A stretch of DNA of 64,000 bases from Leptodontidium sp. MPI-SDFR-AT-0119 (GCA_020726505.1 JAHLEZ010000005.1:2914001-2978000); one strand, 5' to 3'. Positions 11,091 through 23,530 are shown, counted from the stretch's first letter. A program made the numbers and translations. Notes: generated by a model not told the origin, from the letters alone.

Positions 11091-11657
11091 CTTAATTGAT
11101 CTCTCTTTGTGGGAGGTTTATTTTTGTTTATCGTACGTTCGATGCTAAGGATTAATACATTTTAGATTGAGATTTGCTTGAGGAGGTTAGTTATATATGA
11201 GATGAAGTGTTGAAAGTCTCGATTGAGGAAGGGTTGAAGTCGCTTAGGGGCGCAGTGGCATCAGCACGGAGGACGGAGGTAGGTACTTTACCTAGGTTAC
11301 AAAGTTACGCAAGCGTATCTAAGTGGAAAGTCTTGATTTGACTTCTCAGAGAGGTTTTATTACAGAGAGGGGGGGGGGGGGCTTATAAAAGCTGCGGTGA
11401 CTCGCTGCTTTTGTGACTGCTGCCAACAATTTGTGGCTATTAGTGGACTGAGGGTCCTGCAGATGTTCTTCTTGCAAGGGACCACGTATAGTAGATTGCA
11501 GTTTAAATTCCAAACAGCAACTTCAATATCTAGTACTCGCCGGTTTCCAGAGTACCATTGAAACTTTTGCCGACCTGCTAGCCTCTCCGAAAATAAAGAT
11601 GGATTCGTCTTGCCCTGAACGCCAATCCCAAAACTTATGCTCATTCTCACTCTTCCC
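11091..11657. other. Intergenic region with poly-G run
   Basis: Promoter side of the NmrA-like gene and 3' side of the dioxygenase gene. It contains a 13-base G run at 11369-11381. Nothing else recognised. Confidence 0.55.
11369..11381. repeat. Poly-G run, 13 bases
   Basis: An uninterrupted G homopolymer in intergenic DNA. Its length should be treated as uncertain. Confidence 0.9.
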
Positions 11658-12791
11658 TCACATATCCACAACCCCAAAATCAACAACACCATCCTGATCA
11701 CCCTCATGCTCGTCTGTGCTCTCAAAGCGATACATGAGATCACTCCTCATCGTATATTTCACCCCACTCAACACTTCATCACCAGAATGCAGCAATCTTC
11801 TCTGCTGGAATATAAGCACACGACCTATTTTCGGATCTATATCCATCCTATGCTCTCGTCTGATAGAATGGAAAGTCGTGGCACCGCCGCGGAGAAGAGA
11901 GGGGGAATCAAGCTCTGAGCCGGCAGGGATACCCAAGACTTGTGCCGAGTCGTTGAGGTAGAGGTGGCATGTATAGAAGGACTCTGAGAGGCCGTCTTCG
12001 GATTCGTATTGGCCATCACAGTGTTCTAATATTATCAGTAGAGCTCTTCGTTCAATCCAAATGTCATTTTAGAAAGGATAGAAGAAGATGGTTAAACCCA
12101 TACCTTTGAAATACTGCCCTGGTCCATATCTCAAAAACCGCATCCTCTCATTCAAGCCTTGATCAGTAACAACCCTCTTCTCGCCCTTATACATAGCACT
12201 CCCCCCAACAACAGGAACATACTCCTCGCCCGCCAGCTCCCCAAAGTAACTCGCTATACCCTCAGCCTGCATGATTCTCTTCCAAATCCTCTTCGCCACC
12301 TCGGCCTGATCCCAAATAATCCGATCAGAATTCCTATAATGCACAGCCAAAATTTCATAATTCCCACCCGCGTTCACCAACGCCGGTTTCCATCCATCAT
12401 CCTCAGGGTTAGTGAGGGCTTCCCGTTCAGCAATCTCAGTCTCGCTTTCTCCCCCCTGGGGAACAGGATGGTTGCCGTGCGCACCAACGCTCATCTCAGC
12501 ATACTTGATGAGATCCTCGCACTCTTCTTTACTGAGTACGTCGTCTAGGACGACAGCGAAGCATTTCTTGTATTCGCTTAACACCGAGTTCTTGAAGTCG
12601 ATGCGGTTGACCTTTATGCTTGAGGGGTCGGGGAGAGGCGCGAGGAAGGTGGAGGGGTAGGGTACAGGGAGGGATTTGTAGAATGTCCGGCGAACTTTGT
12701 TGATTCCGTCTTCTTTGATGCCTTGTCGTGCTCGTTCGGCGTGGCGGGCACGGGCTTGCTCGAGGATTGTGAGGGGAGAGTTGGATGACAT
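11658..12791 (-). CDS. 2-oxoglutarate/Fe(II) dioxygenase, prolyl-4-hydroxylase alpha-like
   Basis: Exons 12791-12104 and 12025-11658 (78 nt intron, phase 1) encode 351 residues. The double-stranded beta-helix fold is marked by VLDDVLSKEECEDLIKYAE (about residues 80-100), the iron-binding H-x-D in EHCDGQY (H231, D233), the distal His in RLLHSGDEV (H309) and the 2-oxoglutarate Lys in GVKYTMRSD (K319). A preceding FLRYGPGQYFK strand is typical of P4H-type enzymes. There is no signal peptide, so this is a cytosolic or nuclear fungal homologue rather than an ER collagen hydroxylase. The substrate protein or small molecule is unknown. The splice junction falls inside the catalytic motif, so it must be correct for the enzyme to work. 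Confidence 0.93.
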
Positions 12792-13902
12792 TGTGATATT
12801 TGGGTGGGTGTGGTGATGGCTGGGATGGAGGGGTGCGGTTGATGATTGAGATCAAGACAGTAACCTCACTAACACTGAGATTTAAAAGGGTAACGAATTT
12901 CAGGTACCGGGAAACACTTTATGTTCCCATTAAATGCTGCCTGAAAGCAAACGGAAGAGTGAAAATTTACAGGACGGGTCCATGTAGGAATTTAATAATA
13001 ATCGGTGACTCGAAAGAGAAGGGAGGTGGTTGCCTAGCATCACCGCCTCGCTTCGCCTCATTGTTTGTCTGAGAAGCCTTCAAATCAGCCTCATCCAATC
13101 CTACATGCGGGGATGCGGCTCATCCACTTGGTAGCTGTGCCGATTGGATTGGGGCTTTTTGTGAGCTAAGAACCATTTCCAGCTTCTTCATTAAGAGCAT
13201 GTTTCGTTTCTGGTGGAAACCCCGGGGATGAATTGTGATGCCTCGTTTTAGTGGAGATTGTCAGTGGACTTCAGGGGTCGAATCAGGGGAAACATGCGAA
13301 ACCAGCTCGCCACCACCACTTTAGCGAAGAGGATTAGCGATGCAAACAGTGTCAGCTTGGCCTGGAAGCTTACTTCGATACCAGCTGCAATTTCAGGTAC
13401 CTTGAAAGTGGCAGATAGGTAGGTAGCTTCAGCTCGATCTTCTATTAAATGATTATGATTACCGTGCAATTGAAGGTTCATCCTGCATCTGTTCTCGCCA
13501 AAAAAAAAAAAAAAAAAAAAAAATACCCCTCCTTAGCTTTACGAATACGAAGTCAGCGCTAAATTCCTAAACCCCAGATTTCTTGGGCATGCAATCGAAT
13601 CGTTTCACATCCTTGAATTGGCTTCATCATCTGTTATCCCCATTTTGAATAATTACTGCACATTCGTCATAACACAGCGCACCTCTCTCCTGCCCTTTTT
13701 TAATTCAACAACCCCCTTTTCCCTGTATAACAAGTTGCTTCCTGCAAGCCTCTTCAGACTTCAGAAGATTTTGCCACTACTTTGAGAGCACCTACTTCAT
13801 GCTCCACTTCTGCACGACAGGCTCCCTATTGCTATTCTCAAATCTACAGCACATATCGCCTGCATCTATCTCGAGAAGACTATCTTATGTATAATTGCCA
13901 AC
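12792..13902. other. Divergent intergenic region with poly-A run
   Basis: Separates the divergent dioxygenase (-) and alpha/beta hydrolase (+) genes. A 24-base A run occupies 13500-13523. A 77-codon minus frame at 13248-13481 is unsupported. No other element recognised. Confidence 0.55.
13500..13523. repeat. Poly-A run, 24 bases
   Basis: An uninterrupted A homopolymer in the divergent region upstream of the hydrolase gene. It could be an assembly artefact or a retroposed tail; no element body is recognisable upstream. Confidence 0.9.
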
Positions 13903-15219
13903 ATGGCCTCACGTTCTTCAAAACCGGGCCTTTCTCTACGCGAGAAGCTGAGCTTCTTCAAAAGCATCCTCCTCATACGTTAGCGCCCCCTACTTTATGG
14001 AGCTGAAGAATAGCTGCTCATTGTGCACAGCAACTACTATACCACTAGTAGTACTCCGATACTTCATCTTCCCACCGGCAAACTCACCTGGAGTCAAGCG
14101 GGCGGTTGTCCAGCACCTATTAAAGTCCATACTTTCGATACCGATACAGCAGAAGATGTTTGTCATTGCCCTCAAATACTTCATTTACCATTGTTGCAGT
14201 GCACTTTTATTCTCTTGTCCACAGATTCTCTTATCCTCAGCATCCTCAGCATCCACCCCAACTAACACTGCCACAGGGTTTACTTGCCAGCACCATCAAC
14301 AGGATCCAGTGTCATAAAATTTTGCTCACAAGCTAGCCCGCCACTCAACCACAAACTCGAATTACTCTCACACGATACAAGACTCCATATCATTGGTCCC
14401 ACAATTGATCCCGCCACCCAACCGAATATCCTTCTCTTCTTTCATGGCGGTAGCTACTTCCACTCCGCAGCGCCAAGCCATGTACCATTTGCCTATGCCT
14501 GCTCTCAATCCTACTCCACACCAGGATCCACGACTATTCTCGCAGTCCTAGAATACACCCTCTCCCCGCTGGCGCCCTATCCAAAACAGCTACGCCAAGC
14601 CATTGCAGCACTAAACCACATTCTCACCCTCACATCTGCCTCAAACATTGTTCTTCTTGGTGATTCAGCCGGTGGGCACTTAGCGGCCAGTTTATCAAGC
14701 CACGTGCTGCATCCCAACACCGATACGGACACTGGGCTAGAAACAGTGCATCTGAAGGAAAATTCCAAACTTCGCGGTCTCTGCCTCGTCTCACCCGCTC
14801 TAAGCTTCGACCTCACCACGGAATCTTACACCACAAACTCTTCAACGGACTACCTCTCCTCAGATAGCGTAAATGACATGATCGTTAATTTCACACCACG
14901 TTCTCTCGCCCTCGCAGACGCTATCAGGAATCCACAGCTAAGTCCCGGCGATGCGCCAGCTACGCACTGGTCACATCTTCCTGTCTCCAAAATCCTCCTC
15001 GCAGTTGGTGAAAGAGAAGTCCTTTATAGCTCTTGTGTGGCCTTTGCGGAGAAATTGAAACAGGCTGGAGCGAGCGTGAAGCTCGTTGTAGGAGAAGGAG
15101 AATGGCACGACGCACCGATCGTAGACGTTATGTTTGGGATGGAGGAGATGGTAGGAGGGACGAGGAGGGCTGTGATGGATTGGATGCGCGAAATGGCTTA
15201 TTTGGAATTGGATGTGTGA
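13903..15219 (+). CDS. Alpha/beta hydrolase fold-3 (HSL-family) esterase/lipase-like
   Basis: Three exons (13903-13978, 14031-14157, 14277-15219) in phases 1 and 2 give 381 residues. The first exon encodes MASRSSKPGLSLREKLSFFK; the second a hydrophobic anchor with VVLRYFIFPP, so the protein is probably membrane attached at its N-terminus. The hormone-sensitive-lipase signatures follow: oxyanion FFHGGSY (H124-G126), the nucleophile elbow GDSAGGH with Ser198, and a C-terminal EWHDAP His. It should hydrolyse a short-chain ester, lactone or carbamate; the substrate is not evident. The large frame beginning at 14284 has no ATG of its own (it opens at TTG), which is why upstream exons are needed. 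The exon 2 donor (GTTTGT) is the least certain boundary. Confidence 0.88.
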
Positions 15220-15886
15220 GATTCGCGAATGTAGCTGATAGTCTCCCTCCTTACTGTTACCCAGATCCGAGATTCGTTGGCCGCTGGAGTATTCTTACTT
15301 GACTCGAAAGGGAAACTTCTCTGAGGGGGATATACAACACAGTTCTGTTAAAGAACTCCTGTGCGTTTGCAAAATGGATTTTTCGTAGATCAGGTGTAGG
15401 TATAAAAGCCACGTGAATGTATCGTTTTATGTTCACGAAGAAGAGCTCACGTAATTCAGGAGTTCTCGCGAAATCTTCTCCTTACAAGATACCCACTCAC
15501 TAGAACGCCATATACAGAGTACTCCGGCCCCCTTTTATTCGCTAAATACAAACGTCAACAAAGCTCGAAGAGGCAATCAAAATGTTAAACTTTCGTGAGT
15601 TGGGTTCAAAGCTCTCAAGTCCCTCTACGTGGAATCTTTTGTTAGAGACGGAGTATAATCCTGTGATGACTCGCTGTCTTCATGTTTCTGTTTAAAAACA
15701 ATGCACTCAGTGCATGTCGTCGTAGCTATACAATAAATATAGGAGCGGAATATCGCTGCAAGTCTGCACGATTAAACACTAAAGGATAGATAGATTTCAA
15801 GGTAGACGCATACAATTACTTCCCAAGTGATTGTATTTATGATAGATGTTAAATTTCAGAGATATTTGCATTTACTCTGTCTTCCT
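15220..15886. other. Convergent intergenic region
   Basis: 3' flanks of the hydrolase (+) and the first Gfo/Idh/MocA gene (-). A TATAAAAG motif lies near 15411 but has no gene after it. Nothing else seen. Confidence 0.5.
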
Positions 15887-17219
15887 CTAGCTCCAAGAAA
15901 CCGTTCTGCCAGTATCATGAGATTCACGAGCAAGCTCCATTAATCGTATACCATCCCTAGACGTTTGCGGGTCCACCTGCAAGGGTGCCTTGCGCCTCAC
16001 ACTATCGGCCAAGCTCTCATAGTAGCCTTGATTGAAACCATTCAGAGTAGGGAATTTGCCATTGTACTTATTTGACAGTGGGTCAAACTTTTGGTTCTTG
16101 GAGTCGAATTCTGCATAAGTGGTGAGAGTACCATACTCGTCTTCGGGATTTATACCGAATGCGGGGTCTGTAGATTTCATCCCCGAGAGAGTTTGGCGCT
16201 CTTGGATGTCGTCACCGTACTATTACGTTGAGGTCAGAGCTATGTTATTTTATAAGAAGAGTCTTACTTGCCTTGACATATGACCCGTCAGTGCCACGAA
16301 CAATATATTTAATTGGCTGCGGGAGGCAGGACACGATTGTTGTTTTGACCGTCACAAGAAGAGGAGATTCGTATTGCAAGATCACCGTAAAGGTGTCGTC
16401 AACTTCGCTCTCGATCCCTCGCAGAACCTTCAGGAATGCTGTCACAGACTTGGGCCTGCCAAACAGTACAAGGGCTTGGTCAAGCGTATGCGACCCTGAT
16501 AAAAGTAAGTAAATTCAACGATAGCAAAGCTCGCCCATCGATGACTTACCCAAGCCGAAGAGCAACCCATCTCCTGGGGTGTACTTTTTTGCCGAAAGAT
16601 ACTTGATCCACGGCGGGTTCTCGAAATCATAGTAGATCTGTGCTTCTGTGATTGTGCCAAAAGCTTTCTTGCTCACAAGATGTCTCAGTGTTCTGAAATC
16701 GCCATCCCAGCGTCGGTCTTTTGGTATTATCAGCATTTGAATTTTGGTGACGACTAATACACATACTTTGGTAAACGGTCAAAATTACACCTTTCTCTTT
16801 TGCCATTGCAAGAAGCTTGTCGGCTTCTTCACTCGTTCTCGTGAAAGGTTTCTCAACCACAACTTCGGGGATAATTTCGTTAAAACCCGTTATAAGCCAA
16901 TTTCCGGAAGGTAATACTGACCATGCTTTCCCGCCTCTATAGCCTTTTCAGCAAAACTGGCATGGGTATCTGTATGTGTGGTAACTATCACAACTTCTAT
17001 GGCGGGATCTCTAAAGAAGTCTTCCGCGGTGCGATAATGCTTAGCCTCTGGAAAGTCAACAGTGCAATGGCTTCCTGGGGCAGCACATTCGGTCGGCGGT
17101 GCGGCAGCTCGCTGGAGGAATGCATAAATTTGGAATTCTTTCACTGGCAGAAGGTACGGCAAGTGGTATGTTTTTGCCGAGCCCCCATAGCCAACGAAGC
17201 CGACTTTGATTTGTGACAT
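15887..17219 (-). CDS. Gfo/Idh/MocA-family oxidoreductase (1 of 3)
   Basis: Five exons, 17219-16922, 16862-16767, 16717-16550, 16495-16272 and 16219-15887, give 372 residues starting MSQIKVGFVGYG (an ATG three codons earlier is in frame). The Rossmann motif is GFVGYGGSAKTYHLPYL. The family cofactor/catalytic motif VVEKPF spans the first junction, and YQNRRWDGDF is rebuilt exactly by the second. The substrate-binding C-terminal domain follows, with SHTLDQALVLFGRP and GFNQGYYESLADSVRR. Such enzymes use NAD(P) on sugars, polyols or their derivatives, in the cytosol. The fourth intron begins GC (AAG|GCAAGT) and is the only junction that avoids a stop. The gene is divergent from the permease gene across about 950 bp. 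Confidence 0.93.
16220..16271 (-). other. GC-AG intron in Gfo/Idh/MocA gene 1
   Basis: The donor reads AAG|GCAAGT and the acceptor AATAG. Splicing here joins GSYVK to YGDDIQERQ in phase 0. The only nearby GT donor (four bases downstream) would give a stop codon within three codons of the junction. Confidence 0.85.
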
Positions 17220-18173
17220 GCTGAACAATATGTGACGATTCTAGCGCATTTTTGTGAATTATTTTTCAAAAGTTCTTTTTGGACGATGTTCTTCTTGTGT
17301 CAAATATCCCTTCTCAACACCAGTAGCCCCCGACACCAATAGGGCGATGAGTTGAATAAATTGTTGAGCTGACTTCTGCATCCGGCCAGGAGGAAGCACG
17401 CCAAGGCCCAGGCCGGGGAGAGGCGGAGCATTACCGAAGCTATTTACATGAGTGGCCGCTTAGCGAGTCTACCATTTTACCCCCGCCGTCGGCAGATTCC
17501 CCGGAGTCGTGAATGACTCGTGCGAGGGAGTGTCTCATACCTCTACGCATAACGTGAGCTATGTGCTCGGGCCTACTACTGCGGACTTCTGGCCAGCGGT
17601 CAGCTACGAAGAGTTTTGATATGAGGCAAGCTCGGGATTCTAATGCCGTGGGATATTAGCCCCGAACCCAATTATAGCGAATGAGAGTGCCGTCTAAAGA
17701 ACGGACCGACTCGTTACAGTGGACACATCGTCCCTACGGAGGTATGAGAGCAAGGTGCACTCAGGGCAAGCGGAGGTTTTGAAAATTGGAAGCGAGCTTC
17801 TCCTCCGAATCATGTGGAAGTAGAATCAAGAACGCCCACTGCATCAAATGACTCAATCACACTTTCTGCCCCCAGAACGATTGCAGGAAGTCCCCACAAT
17901 TCAACCCTATGTGGCCGTTATTGACCGCGCGGAGAGATTGACTTCCCCACGGGGTAGATCCGATTCTGACAGGGGCATTGGCACATGTGTACGGATCCAA
18001 TTACTCGGGTATATATATATTTGAGTCCGACCCATCGATATGCTTCGGTTGTAAACAAGGCATTGCATCAGATCCGACAATTTACTGAGATCGGAACCTC
18101 TTTTATTTTTATTACTTGCTCATCCTACAATATCTTCACAAACCAATACCGCAACACGGGGAATTCGACAGCA
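17220..18173. promoter_or_regulatory. Divergent promoter region of Gfo/Idh/MocA 1 and permease genes
   Basis: About 950 bp. A TATA-like run TATATATATAT sits at about 18011-18021, some 155 bp before the permease ATG. A CGGACCG half-site pair (CGG-N1-CCG) is at 17702-17708 and CCGCGCGG near 17932. These are the triplet arrangements Zn2Cys6 regulators bind, but such short motifs are expected by chance. Confidence 0.45.
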
Positions 18174-20045
18174 ATGGTGTCTAACAGCAACCAAAAGTCC
18201 GTCGGGGCCGAATTAGCAGCAGTTCTGCCTGCAAACGACAAAGCCTGGTACAAAAAGCCAAATCTGATTTATCTCAACTTCTGCTTGTTCAGTCTGTTCA
18301 TGCTCTCATCCGGCAATGGATACGATGGATCAATGCTGAACGGGCTACTGGCACTTCCACGATGGTACAGCTTCATGGGGAGCCCCACAGGTGCTTGGCT
18401 TGGCTTCGTTGCCGGTGCCTCGAACCTGGGGTCAATTGTTTGCTTTCCCGTTGTGGCATGGGCGTCGAATAAATACGGTCGGAAGCCAACTATCTTCGTG
18501 GGATACTTTTTCCTCGCTCTTGGTGCAGGAATACAAACGGGAGCAATCAACCCTGCCATGTTCGTAATGGCACGGATCATCGTGGGAGTTGCTTCTGCCT
18601 TTTTTGGTGGCTGTGTACCTCTCTTGATGACTGAGACTGCGTATCCTACACATCGAGGCATCCTCACAAGTCTGTATATGTGTGGCTGGTATGTCGGTAT
18701 GAACTGTCTCTCAACTCGGTTATGGACTACGATTGACGGTATACACAGGATCGTTTGTGGCTGCCTGGACCACTTTCGGCACGCGAAACTATGACAGCTC
18801 CTGGTCCTGGCGTATTCCATCTATCCTACAGATGCTGATTCCGGCTCTCGTCTTACCAGGGCTTATAATGATGCCCGAATCCCCCAGATACCTGATCTCG
18901 ACTGAGCGTACCGAAGAAGCCCGAGCTTTTCTGGTCAAATACCATGGGGAAGGGGACGTGACTTCGGCATTGGCGGCTTTCGAATTCGCAGAAATCTCTG
19001 GAAGCATTCAGGTACGTCTTCACTACATTTCTCTCCCTTCAAGATTGTTTGAGAGGGGTCTGAGGTTGTGCCTCCTTAAGAGACGCCCTTTCCTCCCCAG
19101 CATCAATCCAAAATATCTCTATCACTTTGTGAAAAGGCGATACTAACACTAGTTTTTCTTTCTCTTAGATGGAGCGTGAGTTCCAAAAGACCACTTCATA
19201 CAGGCAGATGCTGGCCACTCCAGCAAACCGCAAAAGAACATTTATCACAGTCTTTTTGGGTGTCTTTGACCAATGGGCTGGCCAGAATGTTGCTGGATAT
19301 TATCTCCCTCCAGTGCTAACCAGCATTGTAAGTTTCTTAGACTGGTCTTATGAGAGTAGGGCACTCACGAGAGTGCTTTTGTGAAAAGTAGAAATGAGCC
19401 TTTGCTGACTGTTTGTTGTAGGGCATCACGACCGTCACTAAGCAGACTCTCATCAACGGCTTCTTGCAGATCTGGAACTTGCTGTGTGCTCTCACTGGAG
19501 CCTTCAACGTCGACAGAGTTGGGCGGCGGTTCCTCTTCTTGTTTGCTACAGCTGGCATGCTCGTATCTTACATCTTGATCACCGCACTCTCGGCCACCTT
19601 CGCGAACGGCGGTTCATCAACCATCGGCACGGCTGTGGTACCCTTCTTATTCCTCATGTACGGATTTTTCTCTCTGGCTTTTACACCCCTCGTCGTGGCA
19701 TACCCCGTCGAGATTTGGCCTTACCAACTTCGTTCGAGGGGTCTTGCTACTATGTGGATCTCCACCGCCACGGCCGTCTTCTTCAACATTTTCGTCAACC
19801 CGATTGCCCTGGGGAGTATCCAATGGCGATACTATCTCCTCTTCGTCTTCATCCTTGCTGGGGGAGGGTTGGTCATCTATTTCATGTTCCCAGAAACCCG
19901 TGGCCACAGTCTCGAAGAGATGGCTCGCATATTCGGTGATGAGGATTCGGTCCCAACCGAGGAAGACATCGCAGAGAAAATGGCGGCCAATGGCACATCT
20001 GAGCACATTGACCATGTAAATGTGACTGCCGGAAAGACAGCATAA
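18174..20045 (+). CDS. MFS sugar-transporter-family permease (lactose/hexose permease type)
   Basis: Four exons (18174-18696, 18749-19011, 19169-19327, 19422-20045) give 522 residues. Twelve hydrophobic segments are visible. Sugar-porter signatures: NKYGRKPT in the loop between helices 2 and 3, ARIIVGVASAFF, PESPRYLI at the end of the N-terminal half, DRVGRRFLFL in the second half, and the C-terminal PETRGHSLEEMARIF. The N-terminus (MVSNSNQKSVGAEL) and FDQWAGQNVAGYYLP place it among fungal lactose or general hexose permeases in the plasma membrane, usually proton symporters. The ORF runs open upstream of the chosen ATG, but the residues there are unrelated to the family. Neighbours on both sides suggest the imported sugar or polyol feeds the adjacent dehydrogenases. 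Confidence 0.94.
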
Positions 20046-21167
20046 TGGCAGCGAATGTACTGATACCGACAGGATCCGAGCTTAGATGGAATTGTCGGAG
20101 TTTAGACTTACGCGGAGATTGACAAGCACAGGGCATGAGGCTGGTGCTCATTGTTGCCTTTCATGTTAGTGGGATAGTTCGGGGAGAAACTGCTATTGGA
20201 TTGCAACTATTGCGTTTGTGCGGGTTACTTTAGATGCATGGAGATAAGAGATCAGCTAAATACAAGACCCATCTGACTTTCATTTTCCTTGCTATGTGTT
20301 ACATACCAATATGAGATTCGTTCCCCACGCAGGTTCCTCAAGCGTAAGTAAGGCGATGGAATATTTGAGATGGTGGGGTTTTACCCTCCCGCTGGCAGCT
20401 TGCGAGCGAACTGCCACGCTTGGGCTTGATGTATTAAACCTAACTCCTAGCAAGGTCCATTAATCCCACAAGTTCGATCACATTTGGTCAAGCTGAGGGT
20501 TTTAAACTTTTTAAGTTCCTGTTTGTCAGGTCTTTAGAATGTGGGGGATGAGATTGGGTCAATTACTCTCGTCGCCTTGCTATGTGATAATCTACTGGAC
20601 AGGTGTTGGACGGAGAGATTATGAACATTTCAAACCAGGCATTGCCTCACAACATGTGATCACGTGACAGCAGTTTGGTTTAATAGCTAATGGAGCCACT
20701 CGTTCTACGAAAGCTCCATTCTGGCAGTAACTTCCCCAAAACTGTAGTTATCCTGACGCCTAGCAGGGCGGTGGCCCCGAGTGCGGCTCAGACTTGCTTG
20801 TAAGAATTGTAGACCGCAGTAGCAAACTAGATTAGATACAAAATATTCCGATAGAGCCCTGTACGGTGCCTGAGCTACAGCATGCAAATCCCACTGTCGG
20901 GGAGTTTCGGATATACCAGTACACGAATGTTCCACTTGGCGTAAGCCTAGTTGATTAGTACTATGGCCACATTCCGCTGAGTAAGTAATTGCGTGCCCTT
21001 TCCCCCCATCACATCTTAGTACTGTATTAGAAATCAATGTCGAAGGTTTATGTACTCCTCAAATCGTGCATACGACGTCCTTTTTAGATTGTAAGATCTT
21101 ACCTATAAGAGCAACATTCCTCCCATCAACATAAATGTTATGACAGCAACAATTTATACATTTTAAA
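20046..21167. other. Intergenic region
   Basis: About 1.1 kb with no supported gene. A 110-codon minus frame at 20705-21037 has no recognisable features. Confidence 0.5.
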
Positions 21168-21842
21168 ATGACATCCAACCCTTTAAGCACACCGCTTGCT
21201 ACAGTGAGTCTCCCACTTCATCCACACCGCCTTACTGTCTTACGATTCTCACATGAGTGTTTAGTTTGACGAGATTGTCGCCCAAGAAAAATCACTCAGT
21301 TTACTGCACTTCAATTCCGACGATGCCTTCGAACTCGGGATTCTGATCAGGAATCGACTCAGAGAAGTCTCACAGGGTCCGGCGGTGGTAAATATTGCCC
21401 TAGCCAACAATCAGCAACTTTTGTTCCATGCTGGTATGTTCGTTGGAACTTGACATGTCCAGAATCATGCTCTTTCCCTTTCTATCACGCCATTGAGCTG
21501 GACTTACTGACGCTTTATTCCTCAGCATCAAGACCAGGCACCGTCCCGGAGAACGACAACTGGGTGCGCCGCAAGCGAAACACCGTCCTGAGGTTTGGCT
21601 TCAGCACGTGGGCAGCCCACAACATGTTTGAAAAGGGCAACGAAGAGCTATTTAAGTCTCGATTTCAACTGGGAGAGCAGGCTGGCGAGTACGCTATTCA
21701 CGGTGGAGGATTTCCTGTTCGTGTTCAAGCGGTCGAGGGGCCGGTTGCTGCTGTGGTTGTGAGTGGTTTGGCACAGGAAGAGGATCATCAGGTTGTTGTT
21801 GAGTGTTTGCAAGTTTTGTTGAAGGGTCAGCAGAAGCAGTGA
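21168..21842 (+). CDS. HbpS/DUF336-like (Haem_degrading domain) small protein
   Basis: Exons 21168-21203, 21265-21433 and 21526-21842 (phases 0 and 1) give 173 residues, close to the size of the UPF0303/HbpS-like family. The first exon is only 36 nt (MTSNPLSTPLAT). Conserved pieces are a FDEIVAQEKSLSLLHFNSDDAFELG helix-strand (about residues 13-37), RRKRNTVLRFGFSTW, and the C-terminal YAIHGGGFPVRV plus GPVAAVVVSGLAQEEDH that are typical of the fold. Family members bind haem or small ligands, and in bacteria they are often encoded with sugar or glycerol utilisation genes. That fits its position between a permease and dehydrogenases, though function here is inferred only from company. No signal peptide. 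Confidence 0.9.
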
Positions 21843-22310
21843 CCTTAGGGAAATCTGCTCACATTCAATTCTTAAGGCAGATCTTTGTTCATCTTAAGAT
21901 TAGTTTGAGAGGGTGTGAAGTAGGGGTAACTGAAAGAGGAAGTTATGAGAGGCCCTGGTCCATAGATAAGAGGAGTGTTGATTCACTAGCGTAGCAAACT
22001 TTAGAAGATGATCATCTCTTTCCATCAAAATATATGTTCTATGTCCCGAATGAAATTTAGGACACACAAATTATAAAAGACATCTGATGCACGGATAATT
22101 TAAAAAAGGCGTTGAGGGCAAATGGGAGACATCCAAAGTGGATTCAATACCCATCATCCTTTTTATTTTAGTCTAAATGAGTTGTATGTCGCTACCGAGA
22201 GTTGGGACTTGTGGAATGCCATTTGAGGGGTTGGACGTGATGTATTTGGTATCCGCTCCCGACAGCTGGATAAGCTCATTGATCTTACATGTACTATTGA
22301 CAGTAGAACT
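21843..22310. other. Convergent intergenic region
   Basis: 3' flanks of the HbpS-like gene (+) and the second Gfo/Idh/MocA gene (-). Nothing seen. Confidence 0.5.
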
Positions 22311-23530
22311 CTAATGAACAATATTGTTCGCTTTGCTCTTACCATCGGCCTTCATGATCATTTGAAATATTTCAATATCAAGCCTGGCATCTTCAATGGT
22401 AGTCTTGACTTCTTTCCCAAGCCTGACCCACTCGTACACTCTTTTCAATTCCAGAGTATAAGCATCCTCGTACGTTTCCCGGATAACAGTCTCCTTAAGT
22501 GCCCCGTTCACGTTCTCTGATACATGAAGGGTTATTGGTAGCCCCTTAACATACGGTGTATCGAACTGTACACGAACAATTTTGTCTTGGCCATAGACTT
22601 CGATATGTGCATCGAATTGGGGCACTTGATTGATACCCGATTCATAGCTCACAGCAAAGCCAGAGTATTGGAAGAGTACGCTACAATATGTCAGATCTTA
22701 GTCGAATGAAAGTAGTCTGGATGCATACTTCCAAAACGGAAAGCCAGCGTGAACCCCTAGAACCGCCAGTGGCATACCAAGAGCCTCTCTCATGGCAGAT
22801 ATGTCGTGCGTTCCGAGACCTCCCAGGACTCGCCACATTGTGGTCGCTGAAGGACTTGCAGTGACATTGCATTCGACCTCTAAGGCTTGGTGCACAAGCT
22901 GTGTGGCCCGGTCCTTGCGGTCTGAAACATCTCGGTCGTCGAAATCATCAAATGTCTTTGGGAACATACCAGACTGGTCAACAAATGTACTGTTCTGTCC
23001 GATAATGTCTGACATTTTTTTTATTAACATACAATGCACATGGCATGGAGGCGGTCTTACATACCCCTAACTCTGGCGTAGAGGATTTTATCGATCCCTC
23101 CAATTTCCCTGATCGCGCTTTCGAAGACGGAAGCGTATCGTCGCATGTAGCCCACCATCAACTTTCCTCTCGATGACCTCTCCGCCTGCTGGATACGATC
23201 TACATCCTGTAGATTCAATGTGGCCGGCTTCTCCACAAAAACGTACTTATCGTGCTGTAATGCAAGGATGGCTTGATCGGCGTGATACTCATCGCTGCTG
23301 AGGACAAAGACGACATCAACATCAGACGAAGAGCACAACTCAATAGCGTTCTTAGTGATACGTGGTGCCTTGAGACCTGGCACTTTGTACTGGCAATGAT
23401 CGAGGGCGCCCAGAGACACATCACATAGATAGGTGATGCAGAACAGATCGGACAAGAAGCCCAGTGTCGGAATGTGTACGAGTTGAGCAATCTGACCGCA
23501 TCCAATAATCCCCACTCGCACTTTTGACAT
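22311..23530 (-). CDS. Gfo/Idh/MocA-family oxidoreductase (2 of 3)
   Basis: Exons 23530-23065, 23008-22729 and 22680-22311 (phases 1 and 2, normal GTATGT/GTATGC donors) encode 371 residues. MSKVRVGIIGCGQIAQLVHIP starts with the Rossmann glycine motif; VFVLSSDEYH and YVFVEKPATL carry the nucleotide and catalytic-Lys region; MVGYMRRYASVFE and GGLGTHDISAMREALG form the substrate side. The first junction joins YARVR to DIIGQNS, the second FPFW to NVLFQYSGF, both typical of this subfamily. It differs strongly from gene 1 in sequence, so the pair is not a recent duplication. A cytosolic NAD(P)-dependent enzyme acting on a sugar, inositol or sugar acid is expected. It is divergent from the Zn2Cys6 regulator gene with about 780 bp between. 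Confidence 0.94.

Noticed and set aside
14284..15219. Treating the hydrolase as a single exon
   Set aside because: The frame opens at TTG, not ATG, and lacks the N-terminal anchor; upstream exons with matching phase exist.
20705..21037. 110-codon minus-strand frame
   Set aside because: Not recognisable, no splice partners, in an otherwise gene-free region.
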